From DASVAL01 sp035649575 (lineage in GTDB: Bacteria; Planctomycetota; UBA1135; UBA2386), in assembly GCA_035649575.1 (NCBI GenBank), contig DASRJH010000238.1, forward strand, positions 1 through 18,492: a stretch of DNA of 18,492 nt, in the 5' to 3' direction. Both the position numbers and the translations under genes were made by a program. Shown in pieces: positions 12,779-18,492 of this stretch. Position 1 is the first letter of the stretch. Each line of letters starts with the position of its first letter. The notes beneath the pieces were generated by a model. That model ran no database searches and had not been told where the DNA came from. It saw only the letters and a list, made by a program, of their open reading frames with translations.

Positions 12779-13939
12779 ATGAACATCCACGAGTACCAGG
12801 CCAAGCAACTGCTGGCGAAGTTCGGCGTGCCCGTGAGCAAGGGCATCGCGTGCAAGACGGTCGACGAGGCCGGCAAGGCGTTCATCGCGCTGAACCAGCC
12901 TCTCGCGGTGGTCAAGGTGCAGATCCACGCCGGAGGCCGCGGCAAGGCCGGCGGCGTGAAGCTCGTGCGCAGCGCCGACGAGGCGCGGAAGGTCGCGCAG
13001 AACCTGCTCGGCAAGCCGATCGTCACGCACCAGACCGGTCCCCAAGGCCGCATCGTCAAGACGCTCTACGTCGAGGCCGGCAGCGACATCGACCGCGAGA
13101 TGTATCTCGCAGTCGTCATGGACCGCGCTGCGCAGGCGCCGGTCGTCATCGCGGCGGCCGAGGGTGGCGTCGACATCGAAGAGCTCGCCCAGCACCGGCC
13201 GGCTGCGATCGCGCGCCAGCGCGTGCATCCCGTGAAGGGTTTGCTGAGCTTCCAGGCCAGGGCGCTGTGCAAGCATCTCGGGCTGGTCGGCGATCAGCAG
13301 AAGGCCGGCGCGAAGCTCGTCACGACACTCGTCAAGGCCTTCATGGAGCTCGATTGCTCGCTCGTCGAGATCAACCCGATGATCGTCACGAAGCAGGGCG
13401 AAGTGAAGGCGCTCGACGCGAAGATGAGCTTCGACGACAACGCGCTGTTCCGGCACAAGGAAGTCGCCGAGTTGCGCGACCTCGACGAAGAAGACCCGAA
13501 GGAAGTCGAGGCCAAGAAGTTCGACCTCAATTACATCGCGCTGCAGGGCAACATCGGCTGCATGGTGAACGGCGCGGGTCTCGCGATGGCGACGATGGAC
13601 GTGATCCAGCTCAAAGGCGGCACGCCGGCGAACTTCCTCGACGTCGGCGGCGGCGCCAACAAGCAGCAGGTCACCAACGCGTTCAAGATCCTGCTGTCGG
13701 ACAAGAACGTGAAGGGCATCCTCGTCAACATCTTCGGTGGCATCATGAAGTGCGACACGATCGCCGAGGGCGTCATCGCCGCGGCGAGGGAAGTGCACCT
13801 GTCGGTCCCACTCGTCGTGCGCCTCGAGGGCACCAACGTCGAACTCGGCCGCAAGCTGTTGCTGGAGTCCGGGCTCGACCTGCAGACCGCCGCGTCGCTC
13901 GACGAGGCCGCGGAGAAGATCGTGAAGGCGATTGCCTAG
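12779..13939 (+). CDS. sucC: Succinyl-CoA synthetase (ADP/GDP-forming) beta subunit
   Basis: Beta subunit of the TCA-cycle enzyme that converts succinyl-CoA to succinate with formation of ATP or GTP. The 386-residue product has family length and begins MNIHEYQAKQLLAKFGVPVS. The ATP-grasp part shows VVKVQIHAGGRGKAGGVKL and VEINPMIVTKQGEVKALDAK; the C-terminal domain shows LNYIALQGNIGCMVNGAGLA, DVGGGANKQQV and NIFGGIMKCDTIAEGV. ATG 12779 is fixed by this standard N-terminus. There is no Shine-Dalgarno sequence; the 20 bases before the start are pyrimidine-rich (CCGCCCCTCCGTCCC). sucD follows after 22 bases. No promoter could be identified in the 88 bases between the upstream hairpin and the start. 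Nucleotide specificity cannot be read from the sequence. Confidence 0.97.
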   Translation: MNIHEYQAKQLLAKFGVPVSKGIACKTVDEAGKAFIALNQPLAVVKVQIHAGGRGKAGGVKLVRSADEARKVAQNLLGKPIVTHQTGPQGRIVKTLYVEAGSDIDREMYLAVVMDRAAQAPVVIAAAEGGVDIEELAQHRPAAIARQRVHPVKGLLSFQARALCKHLGLVGDQQKAGAKLVTTLVKAFMELDCSLVEINPMIVTKQGEVKALDAKMSFDDNALFRHKEVAELRDLDEEDPKEVEAKKFDLNYIALQGNIGCMVNGAGLAMATMDVIQLKGGTPANFLDVGGGANKQQVTNAFKILLSDKNVKGILVNIFGGIMKCDTIAEGVIAAAREVHLSVPLVVRLEGTNVELGRKLLLESGLDLQTAASLDEAAEKIVKAIA

Positions 13940-13961
13940 GCCTCAGCCCACCAGGAGCACC

Positions 13962-14846
13962 ATGAGCGTTCTGATCGACGGCAACACGAAGATCCTGTGT
14001 CAGGGCTTCACGGGCGAAGCCGGCATGTTCCACACCAAGAACTCGCTCGCCTACGGCACGAAGGTCGTGGCCGGCGTGACGCCCGGCAAGGGCGGTCAGA
14101 CCATCGAAGGCCTGCCCGTGTTCGACACGGTGCGGGAGGCGGGGCGCGCCACGGGCGCCACTGTGTCGATGGTCTACGTGCCGGCCGCGTTCACGGCGGA
14201 CGCGATCTGCGAGGCGGTCGACGCCGAGCTCGACCTCGTCGTCACGATCACCGAGGGAATCCCCGTCGCCGACATGGCCTTCGTCAAGGACGTCATGCGA
14301 GGTTGCAAGACGCGGCTCATCGGACCGAACTGCCCCGGCATCATCACGCCGGTCACGGACAAGACGGGGTGCAAGATCGGCATCATGCCGGCCTACATCC
14401 ACCGCCCTGGCAAGGTCGGCATCGTCTCTCGAAGCGGCACGCTGACCTACGAAGCCGTCTGGCAGGTGACGACTGCGGGGATGGGGCAGTCGACCTGCAT
14501 CGGCATCGGCGGTGATCCGATCAAGGGCCTCGACTTCATCGATTGCCTCAGGCTGTTCCAGGAGGACAAACAGACCGAAGGCATCATCATGATCGGCGAG
14601 ATTGGCGGCACGGCCGAGGAAGAGGCCTGCGAGTTCCTGAAGGGTCATCTGACCAAACCCGTCGTGGGCTTCATCGCCGGCGCCACGGCACCTCCCGGCA
14701 AACGGATGGGACACGCCGGCGCGATCATCAGCGGCGGCAAGGGCACGGCGAAGGACAAGAAGGCGGCCATGGCGCGCGCAGGAGTGCACGTCTGCGACAC
14801 GCCGTCGATCCTCGGTGCCACGATGAAGAGAGTGCTCGCGCGGTGA
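13962..14846 (+). CDS. sucD: Succinyl-CoA synthetase alpha subunit
   Basis: Alpha subunit, which binds CoA and carries the phosphohistidine intermediate. The 294-residue product is of normal length. It begins MSVLIDGNTKILCQGFTGEA with the Rossmann-type CoA-binding domain, continues with YGTKVVAGVTPGKGG, VTITEGIPVADM, RLIGPNCPGIITP and GKVGIVSRSGTLTYEAV, and has the active-site histidine H251 in MGHAGAIISGGKGTAKDK. The segment G-F-T-G-E-A-G-M-F-H differs from the common G-F-T-G-x-Q-G-T-F-H at two places, which is not expected to abolish function. ATG 13962 has AGGAG at 13953-13957, an excellent ribosome site, in contrast to sucC. The stop overlaps the GTG start of the next gene (GTGA). Confidence 0.97.
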   Translation: MSVLIDGNTKILCQGFTGEAGMFHTKNSLAYGTKVVAGVTPGKGGQTIEGLPVFDTVREAGRATGATVSMVYVPAAFTADAICEAVDAELDLVVTITEGIPVADMAFVKDVMRGCKTRLIGPNCPGIITPVTDKTGCKIGIMPAYIHRPGKVGIVSRSGTLTYEAVWQVTTAGMGQSTCIGIGGDPIKGLDFIDCLRLFQEDKQTEGIIMIGEIGGTAEEEACEFLKGHLTKPVVGFIAGATAPPGKRMGHAGAIISGGKGTAKDKKAAMARAGVHVCDTPSILGATMKRVLAR

Positions 14847-15313
14847 AGATCCCCGGTGGTTTCGAGGCGTTGTTCCGCCAGCTCACGCCGCTGCTGCTGC
14901 TCGCAGTGTTCGTGGCGGTCGTGTTCGAGCCTTGGTTGCCCGGTGCGGGCTGGCTCAAGACCCAGTTCGGCGACACGGTCGTGTTGCGGGCATGCGTTGC
15001 GGCCCTGGCCTTCTATGTGCTGTTGTTGTGGGGCGAGTGCTTGCGGCTGCACACGATCCTCACCGGCGTGTTGCACGCGTTCCGCGACTTCGATGGCGCA
15101 AAGAAGAAAGGAGAGCCGGGCGCCGGGCGCAATCCGAAGACCCGGCTCGAGGCGGCACGCCTGTTGATCGCCGCGATGCGTTCGGACGATGCGTCGATCC
15201 GGACGACGAGCAGGCACAATCTGCAGCGGCTCGTGGGCCAGGATCTCGGTGCGGATCCCGAGGCGTGGCAGGCGTGGCTGAAGACCCAGGAGCAGGAACA
15301 AGACCCCTCCTGA
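14843..15313 (+). CDS. Small two-helix membrane protein with HEAT-like cytoplasmic tail
   Basis: Function unknown. The 156-residue product has two hydrophobic helices, LLLLAVFVAVVFEPWL (about 14-30) and LRACVAALAFYVLLLWGECL (about 48-67), then a basic stretch (DGAKKKGEPGAGRNPKTR) and a helical tail, RLEAARLLIAAMRSDDASIR. It finishes with LQRLVGQDLGADPEAWQAWL, a form I know from the ends of HEAT-repeat proteins in planctomycete-like genomes and similar to the end of the gene at 415-1494. The basic linker would place the tail in the cytoplasm. GTG 14843 overlaps the sucD stop, so it is translationally coupled to sucCD, though no link to succinyl-CoA metabolism can be seen. A 149-base gap without clear terminator follows. 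Confidence 0.7.
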   Translation: MKIPGGFEALFRQLTPLLLLAVFVAVVFEPWLPGAGWLKTQFGDTVVLRACVAALAFYVLLLWGECLRLHTILTGVLHAFRDFDGAKKKGEPGAGRNPKTRLEAARLLIAAMRSDDASIRTTSRHNLQRLVGQDLGADPEAWQAWLKTQEQEQDPS

Positions 15314-15462
15314 GTTCTCATCCGCGGCCCCGGCCCGGTCGCCTCCCGGCAGCCGCGTTGGCGAAAGTTCGAGTCTCGGGCTGCGTTCGGAGAAGTCTGG
15401 ACCGGGCGCTGGCGTTGGCGGCAGGGTTGGCTGATGATCACGCAAACGCTGAGGATGTCTGC

Positions 15463-15684
15463 ATGATTGCCTTCGTGAACCACTGGGAGCTGCTCGTCAT
15501 CCTCGTGGTGGTCTTGCTCTTGTTCGGCCATCGCTTGCCCGGAATGGCCCGTTCGCTTGGTTCCGGCATCACCGAGTTCCGACGCGGCCTCAAGGAAGGC
15601 TCGTCGAAGGACAACGACGGCAATCCGCCCGCCAAGCCCCCGACATCAGGGCCAGACTCCGGCAGCGGCGGGTCGCCCCGGTGA
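15463..15684 (+). CDS. tatA: Sec-independent (twin-arginine) translocase subunit TatA-like
   Basis: TatA forms the pore-like part of the Tat system, which exports folded proteins. The 73-residue product has the family layout: a short periplasmic start, a single membrane helix (ELLVILVVVLLLFG, about 9-22), the hinge F-G-H-R-L-P-G, then an amphipathic helix MARSLGSGITEFRRGLKEG and a disordered polar tail rich in Pro, Gly and Ser. The hinge differs from the usual F-G-P-K-x-L-P by a His in place of Pro and one residue fewer. TatB-like function is not excluded, but the short tail favours TatA. ATG 15463 has GAGG at 15451-15454. No tatC lies in the window. The stop overlaps the start of the polyprenyl synthase gene (GTGA). 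Confidence 0.88.
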   Translation: MIAFVNHWELLVILVVVLLLFGHRLPGMARSLGSGITEFRRGLKEGSSKDNDGNPPAKPPTSGPDSGSGGSPR

Positions 15685-16676
15685 CCGACACGCTGCCCAT
15701 CCACGACCTGGTTGGCCTGGTGCAGCCGCAACTCGACCGGTTGAACCGCGAGCTGATCCTGGATCTGGCCCCGGGGCACCGCGAGATGCTGCCGCTCGTC
15801 GAGCACGTCGGTGGCTTCCGCGGCAAGCAACTGCGTCCCGTGCTGACGTTCCTGTCGGGCATCGCCGTGCGAGGTGCGAGCCACGGCGGCGGGCTCGGCG
15901 ACGACGTGGTCACGGTCGCCAAGGTCATCGAACTCCTGCACACGGCCACGCTCGTGCACGACGACGTGCTCGATGGGGGAAGTCTGCGGCGACGCATCCC
16001 GACCGTGAACCAGATGGCGGGCGTCGAGGTAGCGGTGCTGCTCGGCGACTACATCTACGCGAAGGCGTTCCACATGGCCGTGCAGCTGCCGGACCCGACC
16101 GCCGCGCGTTGGCTCGCCGAGACCGTGCGCGTGATCTGCCAGGGCGAGATCACGCAGGTGCTGCACCGCTTCGACCTCGCCTGGAGCGAAGCCCGCTACT
16201 TCACTGTGATCGCCGAGAAGACCGCGAGTCTCTACGCGGCCGCGTGCAGGCTCGGTGCCTACTACAGCGGCAGCAGCGAAGCCCGGCTGCGGGCCCTCGA
16301 GGAATTCGGCCTCGAGCTCGGCATCGCGTTCCAGATCGTCGACGACTGCCTGGACCTCGATGGCGACGAACGCATCGTCGGCAAGTCGCTCGGCACGGAT
16401 CTCAGCAAGGGCAAGATCACGCTGCCGATGCTCTACCTGATGCAGCGCGGTCCCGCCGAAGCCGAACGGCTCCGCAGCGTGCTCGGCAAGAGCGAAGCGG
16501 AGGCGTTGCGCCGGCTTCACAGCGAGTTCCCGCTCGAACACGCGATCGCCTACGCCATGGAGGAAGCCCAGCGCCGGATCGCCAAGGCGCAGGCCTCGCT
16601 CTCCCTGCTGCCCAAGGGGCCGGGCCGGGATGCCCTGCACCAGTTGGCAGGGTTCGTGCTGACGCGGCGGCTGTAG
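15681..16676 (+). CDS. Long-chain trans-polyprenyl diphosphate synthase
   Basis: Adds isopentenyl units to an allylic diphosphate to make the side chain of quinones, linking it to respiration. The 331-residue product shows all family regions: GGFRGKQLRPVLTFL, the first Asp-rich motif D94-D-V-L-D98 within LLHTATLVHDDVLDGGSLRR, a GDYIYAKAF segment, KTASLYAAAC, and the second motif D221-D-C-L-D225 in FQIVDDCLDLDGD, followed by GKSLGTDLSKGKITLPMLY. The fifth residue before the first Asp is Ala, small as in enzymes making C30 or longer chains, so a heptaprenyl, octaprenyl or longer product is likely; the exact length cannot be read. Its style is close to IspB/HepT-type enzymes. GTG 15681 overlaps the tatA stop by four bases. 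A small hairpin follows the stop. Confidence 0.94.
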   Translation: MTDTLPIHDLVGLVQPQLDRLNRELILDLAPGHREMLPLVEHVGGFRGKQLRPVLTFLSGIAVRGASHGGGLGDDVVTVAKVIELLHTATLVHDDVLDGGSLRRRIPTVNQMAGVEVAVLLGDYIYAKAFHMAVQLPDPTAARWLAETVRVICQGEITQVLHRFDLAWSEARYFTVIAEKTASLYAAACRLGAYYSGSSEARLRALEEFGLELGIAFQIVDDCLDLDGDERIVGKSLGTDLSKGKITLPMLYLMQRGPAEAERLRSVLGKSEAEALRRLHSEFPLEHAIAYAMEEAQRRIAKAQASLSLLPKGPGRDALHQLAGFVLTRRL

Positions 16677-16693
16677 GATGGTGACCTGCGGCG

Positions 16694-16710
16694 GCCGCGC
16701 AATTCGCGGC
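16694..16710 (+). terminator. Hairpin after the polyprenyl synthase gene
   Basis: GCCGCG (16694-16699) pairs perfectly with CGCGGC (16705-16710) around the loop CAATT, 18 bases after the stop. No T run follows. The rest of the 130-base gap up to the lipoprotein gene holds no promoter I can defend. Confidence 0.4.
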
Positions 16711-16806
16711 GTAGCCAGTCGGTTTCCGTTGCGATCGAAGTCACAGCTGCCCACAGTCCTCTGGTTCCCGTCAATGTGTATTCGCCGCCCAACCACGGGC
16801 TCACCG

Positions 16807-18366
16807 ATGCGTTACCCCGGCCTGCTCCTGCTCACGACTCTCGCGCTGTTGTCCGCTGGCTGCGGTGACCCGACGGAAGCGAGCTTCGGCGCGCCGCGCA
16901 AGGTCTCGCGCGAGCAGCGGCCAACCACCTGGGATGCTCCGACGCGGGACCGCCTCGGGATCCGCGACATGGAAGCGCCGCCGTCCAACGAGGCAGAGCG
17001 CTGGACCGGCACGACGCCGGGTGGTTGGGAAGAGCTACCGCCCCAGCCCAAGCGCTTCCGCGACCTGCTCTGGCGCGTCGCGGGCAACACGGAAACGGAG
17101 TGTTACCTGTCGGCCGGCGTGGGTGGCGGCGTGGCCGGCAACATGAAGCGCTGGTACACCGACCAGAACGGCATCCAGGACGTGCCGAAGGTCGAGTCCC
17201 TGCCCGTCGTCGAGATGGCGGGCCGGCAGGGGCGCCTCATCGAACTGAGCAGCAGCGGCAAGGCCATGATGATCGCGTTCCTTGCCGACGGCCCACAGTT
17301 GACGACGCTCAAGTTCACCGGGCCCGAGGCCATCGTGAAGCAGAACCGCGCGCCGTTCCTCGAGGTCGCGAAGTCGCTGCGGACGGTTCCCGCGAACGCG
17401 ACCAGCAACGCACCAAATAGTGCCTCCGGAGCGAACGACAGGACTTCCCCCGGCGAGAAGCCCAGCGGCGAGCAACACTGGACCGGCACGACGCCGAGCG
17501 GTTGGGAAGAGCTGCCGGCACAGCCCGACAGCTTCCGCGACCTGCTCTGGCGAGTCGCGGGCAGCACGGAAACGGAGTGTTACCTGTCGGCCGGCGTGGG
17601 TGGCGGCGTCGCGGGGAACATGAAGCGCTGGTACACGGTCCAGAACGGCATCCAGGACGTTCCGCAGGTGGAGTCCCTGCCCGTCGTCGAGATGGCGGGC
17701 CGGCAGGGGCGCCTCATCGAACTGAGCAGCAGCGGCAAGGCCATGATGATTGCGTTCCTGGCCGACGGCCCACAGTTGACGACGCTCAAGTTCACCGGGC
17801 CCGAGGCCATCGTGAGGCAGAACCGCGAGCCGTTCCTCGAGGTCGCGAAGTCGCTGCGTTTGCAGGCCGGCCCCGGTCCAGCTCGTGGTTCGGGCTCGTC
17901 GGAAAAGACTCCGGCAGGCTCGCCTCACGACATGCAGCCGGGCGGCACCGACCCCGCGTTCACGGCAACCGTCCCGGCGGGCTGGACCGTGAAGAAGCCT
18001 TCGCATCGCGTGCTCCACTACACCTTCGGCAGCGAAGGCGAGGTCTACATGTCGCAGCTCGGCGGCACGCTGCGCCCGACGCTCGACATCTGGCGTGGTG
18101 AGCTGGGCTTGCCGGCCATGTCGGACAGCGAGTACCTGGCCCTGCCCAAGGTCCCGATGCTCGGCAGCGAGGGCACGCTGCTCGACGCCCGCGGCGACTT
18201 CCGGAGCATGAGCGGCAAGCAGATCCCCGGCGCGCGCGTGCTGATCGGAGCGCTGGTCGAGGGCAGCTCGATCACGTTCGTGAAGCTCGTCGGCAAGGCA
18301 GCCGAGGTCGAGGCGCAGCGCGAGGGCTTGCTGCAGTTCCTCGCCTCGTTGCGGAGGACGCCATGA
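16807..18366 (+). CDS. Lipoprotein with three related modules, two of them recently duplicated
   Basis: The protein has 519 residues. It begins with a lipoprotein-like signal, MRYPGLLLLTTLALLSAGC, giving C19 as lipid-anchor residue; Ser at -3 makes the lipobox atypical. Two modules, W66-R192 and W225-R351, are alike in 118 of 127 residues: each runs from WTGTTP, GWEELP and FRDLLWRVAG through TETECYLSAGVGGG and NMKRWYT to LKFTGPEAIV and EVAKSLR. A third, diverged module (about 385-516) keeps the plan: FTATVPAGW, GEVYMSQLGG, W in LDIWRGELGLP, then VKLVG and FLASLR. Ser/Gly/Pro-rich linkers separate them. Function unknown; such modules occur near cytochrome c biogenesis genes in related bacteria as far as I recall, which fits the next gene. 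ATG 16807 is chosen for the signal peptide; the frame is open further upstream. The stop overlaps the next ATG. Confidence 0.82.
   Translation: MRYPGLLLLTTLALLSAGCGDPTEASFGAPRKVSREQRPTTWDAPTRDRLGIRDMEAPPSNEAERWTGTTPGGWEELPPQPKRFRDLLWRVAGNTETECYLSAGVGGGVAGNMKRWYTDQNGIQDVPKVESLPVVEMAGRQGRLIELSSSGKAMMIAFLADGPQLTTLKFTGPEAIVKQNRAPFLEVAKSLRTVPANATSNAPNSASGANDRTSPGEKPSGEQHWTGTTPSGWEELPAQPDSFRDLLWRVAGSTETECYLSAGVGGGVAGNMKRWYTVQNGIQDVPQVESLPVVEMAGRQGRLIELSSSGKAMMIAFLADGPQLTTLKFTGPEAIVRQNREPFLEVAKSLRLQAGPGPARGSGSSEKTPAGSPHDMQPGGTDPAFTATVPAGWTVKKPSHRVLHYTFGSEGEVYMSQLGGTLRPTLDIWRGELGLPAMSDSEYLALPKVPMLGSEGTLLDARGDFRSMSGKQIPGARVLIGALVEGSSITFVKLVGKAAEVEAQREGLLQFLASLRRTP
17001..17382 (+). repeat. First copy of intragenic direct repeat
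   Basis: This stretch is repeated at 17478-17859 with a constant offset of 477 bases, so no insertion or deletion separates the copies. By hand I count about 23 differing bases out of 381. Exact runs include 80 bases (17194-17273) and 55 bases (17284-17338). Confidence 0.9.
17478..17859 (+). repeat. Second copy of intragenic direct repeat
   Basis: Partner of 17001-17382, in direct orientation. The matching exact runs are 17671-17750 and 17761-17815. Most of the differences fall in the first half of the unit, which suggests a recent duplication or later partial gene conversion of the second half. Confidence 0.9.
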
Positions 18367-18492
18367 ACGCGCACGTGCCCGCGCCACCACCGCCACCGTT
18401 GCCGCGCGTGCATTGGGGGCGAAGAGTGCTCGAGCTCTGCTCGTCGTTGAAGGTGACCGTCGTGTTGCTCCTCGCGTTCGGCGTGTTGACGT
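18363..18492 (+). CDS. Probable ResB-like cytochrome c biogenesis protein, N-terminal fragment
   Basis: Only the first 43 residues lie in the window. A Pro-rich start (HVPAPPPPPLPR) leads to WGRRVLELCSSLKVTVVLLL and then AFGVLT, the beginning of a membrane helix. A short cytoplasmic lead followed by S-L-K/R-x-T-V-V-L-L-L is typical of the first helix of ResB/Ccs1 proteins, which help attach haem to c-type cytochromes. ATG 18363 overlaps the stop of the lipoprotein gene (ATGA), so the two are translationally coupled. So little is visible that another membrane protein remains possible. Confidence 0.5.
   Translation, partial: MNAHVPAPPPPPLPRVHWGRRVLELCSSLKVTVVLLLAFGVLT

Noticed and set aside
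17035..18396. Long - strand frame opposite the lipoprotein gene
   Set aside because: It repeats only because the + strand gene repeats; the + frame has a signal peptide, coupling to neighbours and conserved modules.

Overview
The window is a G+C-rich bacterial chromosome segment in which every gene I can support lies on the + strand and third codon positions are strongly G/C. I infer a Planctomycetota-like organism. The reasons are the mix of HEAT-repeat membrane proteins with CxxC N-termini, an FHA-like scaffold, a Hanks-type kinase next to an ECF sigma factor and a small Cys/His anti-sigma-like protein, and a modular lipoprotein just before what looks like a ResB-type gene. This placement rests on gene style only; no marker tree could be run.

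Layout. 1-273 is the 3' end of metK, closed by a strong hairpin. 415-1494 encodes a CxxC / membrane helix / coiled coil / HEAT protein. 1638-3080 is pyruvate kinase with the residue set of K+-independent enzymes. A good promoter (TTGACA, 16 bp, TAGCAT) at 3126-3153 and a leader hairpin at 3167-3191 precede rplM (3207) and rpsI (3696). A YebC-family gene (4163) follows after another hairpin.

The accessory-looking part runs from 4945 to 12608. It holds, in order: a REC-like/GGDEF-like protein whose GGDEF motif is lost, overlapping yebC by four bases; an 891-residue helical-repeat protein ending in two degenerate FHA-like modules; a small membrane protein; a membrane-anchored Ser/Thr kinase with HFD and DYG in place of HRD and DFG; an ECF sigma factor; an overlapping Cys/His anti-sigma-like protein; a short minisatellite; and a membrane-anchored coiled-coil protein ending at a strong hairpin. 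I read this as a candidate phospho-signalling and transcription module. It is the best candidate here for something undescribed, although cooperation between its members is inferred from order and spacing only.

The last third returns to core functions. sucC and sucD (12779-14846) are followed by an overlapping small HEAT-type membrane protein, then tatA (15463) overlapping a long-chain polyprenyl diphosphate synthase (15681). A lipoprotein (16807-18366) contains two nearly identical 127-residue modules plus a third diverged one. It overlaps by four bases the start of a probable ResB-like cytochrome c biogenesis gene cut by the window end. There is no gene-free stretch longer than 300 bases. 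I saw no tRNA, rRNA, insertion sequence or CRISPR array.
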